The notes: generated by a model from the letters alone, not told the origin. A DNA stretch of 64,000 bases from Niveispirillum irakense DSM 11586 (GCF_000429645.1 NZ_AUCG01000003.1:1-64000); one strand, 5' to 3'. Numbered from the stretch's first letter, positions 26,112 to 34,965 are shown. Made by a program: numbers and translations.

Positions 26112-26933
26112 ATGAATGACGAGATCGCCGACGATTTCGAGGAACGGCGCCCGATCAAGATCCACAAGCCCGAGGATTTCGAGGGCATGCGCCGGGCGGG
26201 GCGTTTGGCGGCGGCCACGCTGGATTATATCACCCCCTTTGTCGTGCCCGGCGCCGTGACCGGCGATCTGGACGATAAGATCTTGCAATTCGTGCTGGAT
26301 AATGGCGGCACCTCGGCCACGGTCGGCTACAAGGGCTATACCAAGGCCAGTTGCATCTCCATCAACCATGTCGTCTGCCACGGCATTCCGGGGCCGAAGC
26401 GGCTGGTCAATGGCGATATTGCCAATATCGACGTGACCGTCATCGTGGATGGCTGGTTTGGTGATACCAGCCGCATGTATATGGTGGGCGATGTGCCGCT
26501 GAAGGCGCGCCGGCTGGTCGATGTGACCTATGAGGCGCTGATGCGCGGCATCGCCGCGGTAAAGCCGGGCGCCACGCTGGGCGATATCGGCCACGCCATT
26601 CAGTCCTATGCGGAGAGTTTCCGCTATTCCGTGGTCCGTGATTTCTGCGGCCATGGTCTGGGCCGCGTGTTCCATGACTCGCCCTCCGTGCTGCATTATG
26701 GCCAGCCGGGGCGGGGCGTGGAACTGAAGGAAGGCATGTTCTTCACCATCGAGCCGATGATCAATGCCGGCCGGTACGAGGTGAAGGTGCTGGCCGATGG
26801 CTGGACGGCGGTGACGCGGGACAAGAGCCTGTCGGCCCAGTTCGAACATTCCATCGGCGTGACCAAGGATGGATGCGAGATTTTCACCCTCTCGCCCGCC
26901 GGCTTTACCAAGCCGCCTTATAGCGCGGCATAA
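26112..26933 (+). CDS. map: Type I methionine aminopeptidase (second copy)
   Basis: A 273-residue enzyme with the same metal ligand pattern as the copy at 22914 ([45 protein letters not shown]) but only moderate identity to it. It is closer to the usual housekeeping form of alphaproteobacteria and sits just before radC, the common order, so this is probably the main copy. A GTG three bases upstream is an alternative start. Confidence 0.95.
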   Translation: MNDEIADDFEERRPIKIHKPEDFEGMRRAGRLAAATLDYITPFVVPGAVTGDLDDKILQFVLDNGGTSATVGYKGYTKASCISINHVVCHGIPGPKRLVNGDIANIDVTVIVDGWFGDTSRMYMVGDVPLKARRLVDVTYEALMRGIAAVKPGATLGDIGHAIQSYAESFRYSVVRDFCGHGLGRVFHDSPSVLHYGQPGRGVELKEGMFFTIEPMINAGRYEVKVLADGWTAVTRDKSLSAQFEHSIGVTKDGCEIFTLSPAGFTKPPYSAA

Positions 26934-27028
26934 AACCAACCCCTGTTACAGCCCCGAGATGCTTGCACCTGTCCCTTTACACTTGTAATCAGGTGTATGG
27001 ACGGATTCATGCACATCAGGGCTGTAGC

Positions 27029-27886
27029 ATGGCGAAGCGCACAAAAGCGACGGATGGCGCAGCAGATGTGGCCGCGATGGACGATCTGCTGGCCGCGGCC
27101 CTGGCAGGCAATGGGGAACCGCCGCCCGCCCGTCGCAACAACCGGTCTGGACCCGAAGGGCCGGCGGGTGCCCCTTCCGCCGCTCCAGCCATGGCAGGAG
27201 AGGCGGAAGAAAAGCCCCATTATCATGGCCATCGCGACAGGTTGCGCAGCCGGTTCCTGACCGCCGGTCCGGATGCGCTGCAGGATTATGAATTGCTGGA
27301 ACTACTGCTGTTCCAAGCCATTCCCCGCCGGGATGTGAAGCCGCTGGCCAAGGAACTCCTGACCGCCTATGGCAGTCTCTGGGCCGTGACCCAGGCCCCG
27401 GCTGACCAGCTTCAATCCCGTTTCAATTTATCGGAAACCGTGGCGGCGGCCATCCGGGTGGTGGGCGCCATTGGCCTGCGCATGGCGCGTCAGGCGGTCA
27501 TCGGGCGCCCGATCCTGTCTTCCTGGCAGAAGCTGCTGGATTATTGTGCCGGCGCCATGGCGCATGAACCGGTGGAACAGTTCCGCCTGCTGTTCCTGGA
27601 CCGGAAAAATACGCTGATCGCCGACGAGGTGCAGCAGCGCGGTACCGTGGACCACACGCCGGTATATCCGCGCGAGGTGGTGCGGCGGACCCTGGAACTG
27701 GGCGCTTCAGCCGTTATTCTGGTCCATAACCATCCCTCCGGCGACCCGACCCCCAGCCGCGCCGATATTGACATGACCAAGCAGATTGTCACCGCCGCCA
27801 GCACGCTGGGCGTTGTGGTGCATGATCATGTCATCATCGGCAAGGGCGGCAAATATGTCAGTTTCAAGAGTGCCGGCTTGATGTGA
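27029..27886 (+). CDS. radC: RadC family (JAB/MPN domain) protein
   Basis: The 285-residue protein has an N-terminal low-complexity segment, the RadC UPF0758 helix-hairpin region ([21 protein letters not shown]) and a C-terminal JAB metalloprotease-like domain with the zinc motif [14 protein letters not shown]. Its cellular role is uncertain; a direct part in recombinational repair has been disputed. ATG 27029 is chosen as the first Met near the normal length; a start at 26963 would add 22 residues. Confidence 0.92.
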   Translation: MAKRTKATDGAADVAAMDDLLAAALAGNGEPPPARRNNRSGPEGPAGAPSAAPAMAGEAEEKPHYHGHRDRLRSRFLTAGPDALQDYELLELLLFQAIPRRDVKPLAKELLTAYGSLWAVTQAPADQLQSRFNLSETVAAAIRVVGAIGLRMARQAVIGRPILSSWQKLLDYCAGAMAHEPVEQFRLLFLDRKNTLIADEVQQRGTVDHTPVYPREVVRRTLELGASAVILVHNHPSGDPTPSRADIDMTKQIVTAASTLGVVVHDHVIIGKGGKYVSFKSAGLM

Positions 27887-28135
27887 GCCGTGTCAGGCGG
27901 CCTTGCGGCCCCTGGTTGTTGCGGTCAACCATCGCCGCTTCCCCCAATCGACCCTGATCAAAAGGATAGGTTTTGGGACCGGGCTGGCCCGCGTCCTGAA
28001 AAGGTCGTTGCTTTATGCAATATTTTGCAAAGTGCAATTGCATTATTTAATAAATTGCTTTTTGCAACATTCAATCGGTTTGAGCCCGTAGCCGTAAGTT
28101 ATTGATTCTTATTGGTTGGTATTGCGACCAGCGGT
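27887..28135. promoter_or_regulatory. AT-rich intergenic region with repeated TTGCAA/TGCAA motifs
   Basis: Within the 322-base gap before the gene at 28209, bases 28016-28067 are strikingly AT-rich and hold TGCAA (28016), TTGCAA (28025), the palindrome TGCAATTGCA (28033-28042) and TTGCAA (28062). They lie 70-130 bases upstream of the sigma-54-like element at 28136, where enhancer sites normally sit. No gene is seen in the gap. The binding protein is unknown. Confidence 0.45.
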
Positions 28136-28151
28136 TGGCACCGCGGCTGCA
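28136..28151 (+). promoter_or_regulatory. Sigma-54-like promoter of the spore-coat-U gene
   Basis: TGGCACCGCGGCTGCA fits TGGCACG-N4-TTGCW with two changes (last base of the -24 block, first T of the -12 block). The GG and GC pairs are 10 bases apart as needed. Start of transcription would be near 28162, 47 bases before the ATG. Confidence 0.45.
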
Positions 28152-28208
28152 ACATTGGTTGGCAAGAAGGCAAACGCCTCCAAACGAACCGAACCGATGG
28201 AGTTTCCA

Positions 28209-28670
28209 ATGTTCAAGACCGCCCTGCGCGCCGCCGCCCTGTCCCTGATCACCGTTGCCGCCGCCGCCCCCGCCATGGCGCAGAATGCGAACGGTACGAT
28301 CCAGTTGCGCGGCAATGTGCAGCTCTCCTGCACCATCAGCGTCCAGGACCAGGGCCAGAGCCTGAACCTGAAGAATGGTGAGAACCAGAAGACGGTCGGC
28401 ACCGTGACCGAGAGCTGCAATTCCGGCTCCGGCTACAAGATTACCCTGGCTTCCGCCAATTCCGGCAAGCTGAAGTCCGGCAACACCACGATCGATTATC
28501 AGGTGAATTACGACAACCAGGGTGGTGCGCTGACCTCCCAGATGGTCGTGGACCGCGCTACCGCCCAGTTCAACAAGCGCGCCGACCTGAAGGTGACCGT
28601 TCCGGCCTCCGAACAGTATGTCGCCGGTGATTACGCCGACACCATCACCGTCACCATCGCCGCCAAGTGA
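28209..28670 (+). CDS. Spore coat U / Csu-type pilin-like secreted protein
   Basis: A 153-residue exported protein. A signal peptide ends near AMAQ (24/25). The mature part has the spore-coat-U domain pattern: short beta strands with two Cys (C41 in QLSCTISV and C70 in TESCNSGSG) that likely form a disulfide, and ends with TITVTIAAK, a strand typical of chaperone-usher subunits. No chaperone or usher gene is nearby, so it is an orphan subunit or a free surface protein. Start chosen at 28209 with GGAG upstream. Confidence 0.75.
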   Translation: MFKTALRAAALSLITVAAAAPAMAQNANGTIQLRGNVQLSCTISVQDQGQSLNLKNGENQKTVGTVTESCNSGSGYKITLASANSGKLKSGNTTIDYQVNYDNQGGALTSQMVVDRATAQFNKRADLKVTVPASEQYVAGDYADTITVTIAAK

Positions 28671-28778
28671 GGATCAGGGCGGTGCCCTGGCGCCGCCCCT
28701 CTCAACCGATGCGTGACCCGGCGCGACTTATCCCCTATATCCAGGCCCTTGATCCCCTGGTTGGTGGGCTTGCGTCCG

Positions 28779-29861
28779 GTGTCTGATTTCGAGCAACGAT
28801 TTGGTGAACCGCTGGCCAAAGTGCTGATGCGCTTTGACGAGCTGCGTGACGGGCTGGCATCCGGCGCCCTGTCTGGGGATGCCTTTGTGAAGGCCAGCCA
28901 GGAATATGCCGAGCTGGAACCGGTGGCCGCCACGATTGCCGAGATGCGGCGTGCCCGCACCGATCTGGTCGATCTGGCCGCCATGGCCGAAGGTGATGAT
29001 CCCGATATGCGGGCGCTCGCCCGTGAGGAAATGGCCGAGGCCGAGCGCCGCTTGCCGGAACTGGAACGCAAGGTCCTGCTGGCCCTGTTGCCCAAGGATG
29101 AGGCGGACGAGAAGAACGCCATCCTGGAAGTCCGCGCCGGCACCGGCGGGGACGAGGCCGCCTTGTTCGCCGCTGAACTGTTCGAGATGTATAAGCGCTA
29201 TGCCGGGCTTCAGGGCTGGCGCTTCGAGGTGATGGAAATCAGCGAAACCGGCATTGGCGGTTACAAGGAAGCCAGCGCCACCATCACCGGCCGGTCGGTG
29301 TTCCGCCGCCTGAAATTTGAAAGCGGCGTGCATCGCGTCCAGCGCGTGCCCGCTACCGAGACGCAAGGCCGTATCCACACCTCTGCTGCCACCGTTGCCG
29401 TGCTGCCGGAAGCCGAAGAGGTGGATGTCCATATCGATGAGCGGGATCTGCGGATCGACGTGTTCCGTTCCTCCGGGCCGGGCGGGCAGTCGGTCAATAC
29501 GACCGACAGTGCCGTGCGCATCACCCATCTGCCCACCGGCCTCGTCGTTTCCCAGCAGGATGAGAAAAGCCAGCACAAGAACAAGGCCAAGGCCTTGAAG
29601 GTGCTGCGCGCCCGGCTGTATGAGGCCGAACGCCAGCGGCTGGCCTCTGAACGGGCGGCTGACCGTAAAAGCCAGGTCGGCAGTGGCGACCGGTCAGAAC
29701 GCATCCGCACCTATAATTTCCCGCAAGGCCGTATCACCGACCACCGCATCAACCTGACGCTTTACGGCAAGATCGACCGCTTCATGCTGGGGGAAATCGA
29801 CGAGGTCGTCGATGCCCTGATCGCCCAGGAAGAGGCGGAGCGGCTGGCAGAGCTGCAATGA
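28779..29861 (+). CDS. prfA: Peptide chain release factor 1
   Basis: Terminates translation at UAA and UAG. The 360-residue protein has the GGQ motif in [15 protein letters not shown], the RF1 anticodon-like tripeptide region near [15 protein letters not shown] and the C-terminal [16 protein letters not shown] block. The GTG at 28779 gives the usual 360 residues; ATG-like starts upstream would add 22. The gene for the modifying methyltransferase PrmC, often next to prfA, is absent here. A terminator follows at 29877. Confidence 0.95.
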   Translation: MSDFEQRFGEPLAKVLMRFDELRDGLASGALSGDAFVKASQEYAELEPVAATIAEMRRARTDLVDLAAMAEGDDPDMRALAREEMAEAERRLPELERKVLLALLPKDEADEKNAILEVRAGTGGDEAALFAAELFEMYKRYAGLQGWRFEVMEISETGIGGYKEASATITGRSVFRRLKFESGVHRVQRVPATETQGRIHTSAATVAVLPEAEEVDVHIDERDLRIDVFRSSGPGGQSVNTTDSAVRITHLPTGLVVSQQDEKSQHKNKAKALKVLRARLYEAERQRLASERAADRKSQVGSGDRSERIRTYNFPQGRITDHRINLTLYGKIDRFMLGEIDEVVDALIAQEEAERLAELQ

Positions 29862-29876
29862 TGCCATGAAAGTGAA

Positions 29877-29914
29877 GCGGCCCCGCCTTCCAGGGGGAGG
29901 GCGGGGCCGCTTTT
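29877..29914 (+). terminator. Rho-independent terminator after prfA
   Basis: GCGGCCCCGCC (29877-29887) and GGCGGGGCCGC (29900-29910) form an 11-bp stem followed by TTTT, 15 bases after the prfA stop. Confidence 0.9.
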
Positions 29915-29942
29915 GCGTCGTCGTCAGGTTGCGTGACGCGGT

Positions 29943-30605
29943 CTATCCCTGTTCCAGTTCTGCGCCCCAATATTCCGCACTGGTCATGGAATGCGGGAAG
30001 GCAGGATCGTCGGCGGATGCATCCTCGGCCACGCCCATGTCCGACGCTTCCTCTTCCACCCGATCGTAGAACAGGAAGTCGCGCCAGCTTTCATGCAGAA
30101 AGGTGGGCGGGAAGTGCCGGCCATTTTCCTGCAGATCATAGGCGGTGGGCGCGAAAGCCGGCTGACGTGGATGCATGCCGCATTGATGCGGCAGCCGGCT
30201 GCCCTTGGCCAGATTGCAGGCAGAACAGGAGGTGACGACATTGTCCCAACTGGTACGGCCCCCCCGGCAGCGGGGAATGACATGGTCGAAGGTCAGTTCC
30301 TGCGTTGGAAACGGCTGCCCGCAATATTGGCAGGTGAAGCGGTCACGCAGGAAGACATTGAAGCGGGTGAAGGCTGGCCGCCGGCTGGACGGCACATATT
30401 CCTTGAGACTGATGACACTGGGCAGACGAATGGCGATCTGCGGTGAGCGTACGGTCCGGTCATAATGGGAAATAATGTTCACCCGATCCAGGAACACGGC
30501 CTTCACCGTTTCCTGCCACGACCAGAGTGACAAGGGGAAATAGCTGAGCGGACGGAAATCCGCATTCAGTACCAACGCCGGACAACCATCAAAAGGTGGG
30601 GACAA
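29943..30605 (-). CDS. HNH endonuclease family protein
   Basis: A 220-residue protein with an HNH nuclease core: CQYCG zinc knuckle, LTFDHVIPRCRGG (His-Asp-His type), WDNVVTSCSACNLAKG. The N-terminus ALVLNADFRPLSYFPLSLWS is the hallmark of a widespread family of stand-alone HNH proteins in alphaproteobacteria. Its target is unknown; it is conserved as a housekeeping-type gene and not obviously mobile. It converges on prfA. Confidence 0.88.
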   Translation of the reverse strand: MSPPFDGCPALVLNADFRPLSYFPLSLWSWQETVKAVFLDRVNIISHYDRTVRSPQIAIRLPSVISLKEYVPSSRRPAFTRFNVFLRDRFTCQYCGQPFPTQELTFDHVIPRCRGGRTSWDNVVTSCSACNLAKGSRLPHQCGMHPRQPAFAPTAYDLQENGRHFPPTFLHESWRDFLFYDRVEEEASDMGVAEDASADDPAFPHSMTSAEYWGAELEQG

Positions 30606-30931
30606 GCTTCACCCCCTTCCGCTGTTCCGTGGAATCCCTAAACATGTCGGACCGCGCGGAAATGCGGGTCTGGCCTGCATCGGGGTGCGGATTGATATAC
30701 CGCGCGGGCCCTTCCCTGGCAATGGCCGCCGGGGACGGTTTTGTTAATTGTCATGATCGCGCAATCAAAATGACACTCTATAGATAGTGCTGGTGCCGAT
30801 GCTGTGCCCCCATTTCTGGTGGTGGTAGGCCTTTTGGGCTAGGGGTGTGGGGCATCTGGTGCTTGCCATGCCGGGGGTGGGGGTGTAGCGACAAATGATC
30901 GCTTCTCCCCCACCCCTTCGCCTTCTGGTTC
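30606..30931. other. Divergent intergenic region, HNH gene / gluQ
   Basis: 326 bases with no gene I can support. It contains TGTCAT (30749) and ATGACA (30770) as an inverted repeat near an A/T-rich patch with TCTATAGATAG (about 30777), which could be a promoter with a dyad operator. No clear terminator. Confidence 0.4.
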
Positions 30932-31813
30932 ATGTCCGGCATCGTCACCCGTTTCGCCCCCAGCCCGACCGGTTATCTGCATCTCGGTCACGCATTATCG
31001 GCTTTGTTCGCCTGGGATGCCGCCAGCCAGGTGCCAGGCGGGCGCTTCCTGCTGCGGATCGAGGATATCGATCCCCATCGCTGCCGGCCTGAATTCGATG
31101 CCGCCTTGCGGGAGGACCTGTCCTGGCTGGGCCTGTCCTGGCCGGAGCCAGTGCGCCGCCAGTCCGAGCATATGGCCGATTATCAGGCGGCGCTGGACCG
31201 TCTGGGCGCGCTGGGCGTGACCTATCCGTGTTTTTGTTCCCGCAAGGATATTGCAGACGAAATTGCCCGCGCCGGCAATGCGCCGCATCTGGTGGCAATG
31301 GGGCCGGAAGGTCCGCTCTATCCCGGCTTGTGCCGCCACCTGGACCGCGATGCGGCGGCGGCGCGGGTAGTGGCGGGGGAGTCCCACGCCATCCGGCTGG
31401 ATGTGGCCAAAGCGGTGGCCCTCACCGGGCCGCTCTCCTGGCATGATCGTGGGCGGGGGCTGATCGCTGCCGATGCCGGCCTGCTGGGTGATGTGGTGCT
31501 GGCCCGCCGCGATGTTCCGACATCCTACCACCTGTCCGTTGTGGTGGATGATGCCTTGCAGGGCGTGACGCTGGTGACGCGGGGCGAGGATCTGTTCCAC
31601 GCCACCCATATCCATCGGCTTTTACAGGCCCTGCTGGGCCTGCCTGTGCCCGACTACCACCATCATGGTTTGCTGATGAATGAAGAAGGGGTGCGGTTGT
31701 CTAAACGGGATGGTGCGACCGCGCTGCGGGCACTGCGTGAAGCTGGCCTTGACCCAGCCTCTATCCGTCAGCGTGTGCGACCTGTATCGGCAAATGCCGA
31801 AAATTTCCATTAA
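30932..31813 (+). CDS. gluQ: Glutamyl-Q tRNA(Asp) synthetase
   Basis: Attaches glutamate to queuosine in the anticodon of tRNA-Asp. The 293-residue protein is a GluRS catalytic core without the anticodon-binding domain. Landmarks: RFAPSPTGYLHLGHALSALF (HIGH-type), RIEDIDPHR, the zinc-site Cys pair YPCFCS with CR further on, and RLSKRDGA as the KMSKS-type loop. Start MSGIVTRF at the normal position. Confidence 0.93.
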   Translation: MSGIVTRFAPSPTGYLHLGHALSALFAWDAASQVPGGRFLLRIEDIDPHRCRPEFDAALREDLSWLGLSWPEPVRRQSEHMADYQAALDRLGALGVTYPCFCSRKDIADEIARAGNAPHLVAMGPEGPLYPGLCRHLDRDAAAARVVAGESHAIRLDVAKAVALTGPLSWHDRGRGLIAADAGLLGDVVLARRDVPTSYHLSVVVDDALQGVTLVTRGEDLFHATHIHRLLQALLGLPVPDYHHHGLLMNEEGVRLSKRDGATALRALREAGLDPASIRQRVRPVSANAENFH

Positions 31814-31860
31814 CCTTCAGAACAGATGCATTTTCACCAGTTTGCGTGGAAACTTGTGGT

Positions 31861-32367
31861 ATGGATGCTCACGCCATGCAGAACGATAACATGCTCGACC
31901 AATACCGCCTGCTCGTCCGCAACACGACCATCGATGACAGGACCCTGTTATCGACGGATTATTTCAATCACTTCAATGAAGTGATCATGTTGCTCTCGAT
32001 GCTGGGCGATATGCCCGACATGCTGGACGATATCGTTGCCTGGATTCCCAAGACCTATCGCCAGCATTTTGAAACGTCGGGTCTGGCCTTTGCGCCGCTG
32101 GCCATCGAGGCTTATGAATATGTGCCGCCGGAATTCCGGGTAGCATTCGACGAGAATGTGAACGAGATGAACAGCCTGATCGTGGAGGCGGTGGCCAATT
32201 TGTCCGCCCTGCGCGACGATCCGGACATGCTGGGATTCACCGCAGGCGATTATTGGCAGCGTTTGCAGGCCATGGTGGATCGCGGCAGTGCTATCGTCCA
32301 CGGCTCTCTGCAGGATGATAATCCCGAGGTCACCATGGACCAGAGCGAGATCGACGACCTGTTCTGA
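31861..32367 (+). CDS. Unknown helical protein ending in a FliM-like peptide
   Basis: A 168-residue acidic, helical protein (DDRTLLSTDYFNHFNEVIML; PKTYRQHFETSGLAFAPLAI) without recognised domain. Its last residues, MDQSEIDDLF, resemble the SQxEIDxLx peptide by which FliM binds phosphorylated CheY, and the C-terminal CheY-binding end of CheZ. It may be a chemotaxis or CheY-related factor. Several Met codons (31861, 31876, 31891) and a GTG at 31846 could be the start; no strong ribosome site decides. Confidence 0.7.
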   Translation: MDAHAMQNDNMLDQYRLLVRNTTIDDRTLLSTDYFNHFNEVIMLLSMLGDMPDMLDDIVAWIPKTYRQHFETSGLAFAPLAIEAYEYVPPEFRVAFDENVNEMNSLIVEAVANLSALRDDPDMLGFTAGDYWQRLQAMVDRGSAIVHGSLQDDNPEVTMDQSEIDDLF

Positions 32368-32410
32368 GGGGACGTTCCCGCAGCACCAGTTATCGGTCAG
32401 GTAAAAAGAG

Positions 32411-32438
32411 AAAGGGGAAGGCGGTCGCCTTCCCCTTT
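32411..32438. terminator. Bidirectional terminator
   Basis: AAAGGGGAAGGCG and CGCCTTCCCCTTT form a 13-bp stem with a tiny loop, with T-runs on both strands. It serves the gene ending at 32367 and the convergent antiporter gene ending at 32447. Confidence 0.9.
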
Positions 32439-32446
32439 TGCTTTGG

Positions 32447-34183
32447 TCACGCGGACTGTTGTTCTTCCACCGGCTTTCCGGCCATTTCCATGGCCGACTT
32501 TTCGCCCAGCGCCTCCTCGATCATACCGCGTGCGGTTTCCCGCTCGCCCATGATCACGGTGGTGGCGCCGTGCTGGCTGAGATATTCGACCTCTGCATCG
32601 GCATGGGCGCGGGCGATGATGGTCAGGTTGCTGTTGGTGGCACGGGCCTGGCGCACGATCTGCCCCGCCTCAAACGAGCCCGGAATGGCAACGAACAGGA
32701 AGCGGGCAGCGGCGATATTGGCTGCGGCCAATATCTCTGGCAGCACGGCATTGCCGGACAAGACCTCGACCCCCTCCTGGCGCAGGGCATCAACACGGCT
32801 GTCGCTGTCTTCCACGACCAGGATGGGGATGCCCTCGTTGCGCATCCGCTCCCCGATCAGGCTGCCAACCCGGCCATAGCCGATGATGATGGCATGATCG
32901 GTGAGGGTGCTGGCGACGGGAACTTCGCGGGTCGGCTCCTGCGGGGCGGCAGGGGTGCCGTCATCCGCCGTCCCTGGCGTTTCAAGCTTGTGGCCGAACT
33001 TGTCGATCAGCGTGAACATGACGGGGTTCAGCAGGATCGACAGGATGGCGCCAACGAGGATCAAATCCTGCCCTTCCTGGGGCAGCAGACCGACCTGCAT
33101 GCCCAGTGCGGCGAGGATGAAGGAAAATTCACCGATCTGCGCCAAGCTGGCAGCAATGGTCAGCGCCGTCCGGCGGGGATAGCCGAAGGCAACGACGATC
33201 AGATAAGCAGCCAGCGACTTGCCAACCAGGATGATCATCAAGGTCGCGAAGACGGGTAGCGGCCGTTCCAGGAGGGTCGTCGGGTCGAACATCATGCCGA
33301 CCGAGACGAAGAACAGCACCGCGAATGCATCCCGCAAAGGCAGTGATTCTTCCGCAGCCCGATGGCTGAGCGGCGATTCCGACAGCACCATGCCGGCAAA
33401 GAAGGCGCCCAGCGCGAAGGAGGCGCCAAACAGTTCCGCCGCGATGAAGGCAACGCCCAGGGCAATGGCCAGAACTGCCAGCCGGAACAACTCCCGCGAG
33501 CCGCTATGCGCGATCTCGTGCAGTACCCACGGGATGACGCGGCGGCCCACCAGCAGCATGACAGCGACAAAGGCGCCGACCTTGCCCAAGGTGATCAGCA
33601 AGGCCATGCCCAGAGAGCCGGTGGAGGCCGTCGCCTCGCCGCCTGCTGAGGCATTGTCGCCCATGAAGCCGGCCAGGGAGGGCAGCAGCACCAGGGCCAG
33701 CACCATGGCCAGATCTTCCACGATCAGCCAGCCGACAGCGATGCGTCCGCGCTGCGTTTCAATCAGGCGTCGCTCTTGCAGGGCCCGCAGCAACACCACG
33801 GTACTGGCCACCGACAGGGCCAGACCGAACACAAGACCAGCCCCCACGGTCCAGCCCAGGATCCAGGCCAGCGCCATACCCATGACGGTAGCGGAACCGA
33901 TCTGCACGATGGCGCCCGGAATGGCGATGGCTTTAACCGATAACAGGTCTTTGATGGAAAAATGCAGGCCGACGCCAAACATCAGCAGGATGACGCCGAT
34001 TTCCGCCAATTGCGGAGCCAGACTGGCGTCAGCGACATAGCCGGGTGTCGCCGGGCCGATCACGACGCCTGCCAGCAGATAGCCGACCAGGGGGGAGATG
34101 CGGAGCCGGTGCGCAATGGCGCCGAAAAGGAATGCCAGCCCAATGCCGGCGACAATCATTGTTATCAATGGTGCGTGATGCAT
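32447..34183 (-). CDS. ybaL: YbaL/Kef-type monovalent cation:proton antiporter with TrkA-N domain
   Basis: Inner-membrane CPA2 transporter, likely K+/H+ exchange. The 578-residue protein starts MHHAPLITMIVAGIGLAFLF, has ~12 membrane helices with the conserved RISPLVGYLLAGVVIGP and GASFALGAFFAGMVLS, and a C-terminal RCK/TrkA-N domain (ATEIIGYGRVGS-like HAIIIGYGRVGSLIGERM) for nucleotide or redox sensing. The ATG at 34183 has GGAAGG upstream; the open frame extends 27 codons further but that part is not family-like. Closest to YbaL by its N-terminus. Confidence 0.9.
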   Translation of the reverse strand: MHHAPLITMIVAGIGLAFLFGAIAHRLRISPLVGYLLAGVVIGPATPGYVADASLAPQLAEIGVILLMFGVGLHFSIKDLLSVKAIAIPGAIVQIGSATVMGMALAWILGWTVGAGLVFGLALSVASTVVLLRALQERRLIETQRGRIAVGWLIVEDLAMVLALVLLPSLAGFMGDNASAGGEATASTGSLGMALLITLGKVGAFVAVMLLVGRRVIPWVLHEIAHSGSRELFRLAVLAIALGVAFIAAELFGASFALGAFFAGMVLSESPLSHRAAEESLPLRDAFAVLFFVSVGMMFDPTTLLERPLPVFATLMIILVGKSLAAYLIVVAFGYPRRTALTIAASLAQIGEFSFILAALGMQVGLLPQEGQDLILVGAILSILLNPVMFTLIDKFGHKLETPGTADDGTPAAPQEPTREVPVASTLTDHAIIIGYGRVGSLIGERMRNEGIPILVVEDSDSRVDALRQEGVEVLSGNAVLPEILAAANIAAARFLFVAIPGSFEAGQIVRQARATNSNLTIIARAHADAEVEYLSQHGATTVIMGERETARGMIEEALGEKSAMEMAGKPVEEQQSA

Positions 34184-34249
34184 AAGCGCTGCCTTCCAAC
34201 CGGAGGCCTTCATAACTGCTGAAGCAGCCTTGACCTCTCCGCTAATTTG

Positions 34250-34270
34250 ACCATATTCACCCAATATGGT
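34250..34270. promoter_or_regulatory. Operator-like dyad between antiporter and HTH genes
   Basis: ACCATATT (34250-34257) and AATATGGT (34263-34270) form a perfect 8-bp inverted repeat with a 5-base centre, in the gap between the divergent antiporter and HTH genes. A likely binding site for the neighbouring regulator. Confidence 0.55.
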
Positions 34271-34310
34271 TGAAATTTTCGACAGCGCAAGGCTGGTTGG
34301 AGAGAAAAAC

Positions 34311-34565
34311 GTGCCGACGGAGATTTTACCCGCTCAATGCCGGGCCGCCCGCGGGCTGCTGGATTGGAGCCAGGAGGATTTGGCTCAGGCGGCAGGCCTT
34401 TCCCGCAGCACGATCAAGGATTTCGAGGCCGGCAGGCATGAGCTGCAGCGGGCCAGCGCGGCGCAGCTTGTGCAGTCGCTGGTGACAGCCGGTGTCATTC
34501 TGCTGCCGGCGATGGAAGCGGGCTTGGGGGCTGGCGTCCGGCTGGTCCGTGGGGACGCATTTTGA
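34311..34565 (+). CDS. Small XRE-type HTH transcriptional regulator
   Basis: An 84-residue DNA-binding protein: CRAARGLLDWSQEDLAQAAG and LSRSTIKDFEAGRHELQRAS form a Cro/C1-type helix-turn-helix, followed by a short hydrophobic C-terminus. GTG 34311 is chosen because GGAGAG lies 7 bases upstream; an ATG at 34266 lies inside the operator-like dyad and lacks a ribosome site. It is divergent from the antiporter gene and probably controls it or itself. Confidence 0.8.
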   Translation: MPTEILPAQCRAARGLLDWSQEDLAQAAGLSRSTIKDFEAGRHELQRASAAQLVQSLVTAGVILLPAMEAGLGAGVRLVRGDAF

Positions 34566-34816
34566 TGCCGACACGGGCGCCATGCAGGCCCTATCAGGGG
34601 AGAAGGCGGGCGTCAGCATGCGAAAGAATCCGCTTGTCCTGAATCTGCCTAATTTTTGGGCGCAGGCGTTGAGGCGTAGGGCTGAAGCCAGCGAATCATG
34701 CCGCGTTCACAGACTTATCCACAAAAACTGGGGATTTCCCGACGCAAGGTTGCGCCCGCCGCCCTGATCAGGGCGGGGATGGGATAAGTCGCAAAGGGCA
34801 TGTGCTTGGGGCTTGC
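34566..34816. other. Intergenic region with a DnaA-box match and a palindrome
   Basis: No gene supported. It holds TTATCCACA (34715-34723), an exact DnaA-box sequence, and ATGGGATAA (34779-34787), a weaker inverse copy. Between them CGCCCTGATCAGGGCG forms a perfect palindrome (about 34760-34775) that may end the HTH transcript. A lone DnaA box does not make an origin. Confidence 0.4.
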
Positions 34817-34845
34817 CTTGACCGCCTTGGCACAATACCCATGTA
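34817..34845 (+). promoter_or_regulatory. Sigma-32 (RpoH) type promoter of the Hsp20 gene
   Basis: CTTGACC (34817-34823) and ACCCATGTA (34837-34845) match the heat-shock consensus CTTGAAA / CCCCATNTA with a 13-base spacer. It precedes an Hsp20 gene by ~120 bases. Confidence 0.65.
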
Positions 34846-34849
34846 AGCA

Positions 34850-34965
34850 GAGAAATGGGGAGGTGGTGCCGGTACGGGCCGCTTCTCCTTCGGCCCGTAA
34901 CCCTGGGGGGCATCTGCTGTCCCGGCGGGCGGTCCGAACTCGCTCGTTTTAGAGGAGATGGCCCT
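34850..34965 (+). promoter_or_regulatory. ROSE-like RNA thermometer leader
   Basis: The ~115-base 5' leader of the Hsp20 gene can fold: a strong hairpin TACGGGCCG/CGGCCCGTA (34873-34899), then a region where TCGCTC (just before GTTTTA) can face the ribosome site AGAGGAG. ROSE elements of rhizobial small heat-shock genes have a conserved U-Y-G-C-U opposite AGGA, as here. Identification is by pattern only. Confidence 0.45.

Noticed and set aside
28016-28067. TTGCAA repeats as a CRISPR-like array
   Set aside because: Units are only 5-10 bases, irregularly spaced, with no spacers or cas genes.
34715-34787. DnaA box TTATCCACA with a weaker inverse copy as a replication origin
   Set aside because: Only one exact box, no AT-rich unwinding region, no dnaA/dnaN/parAB or hemE context. 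More likely chance or a local DnaA regulatory site.
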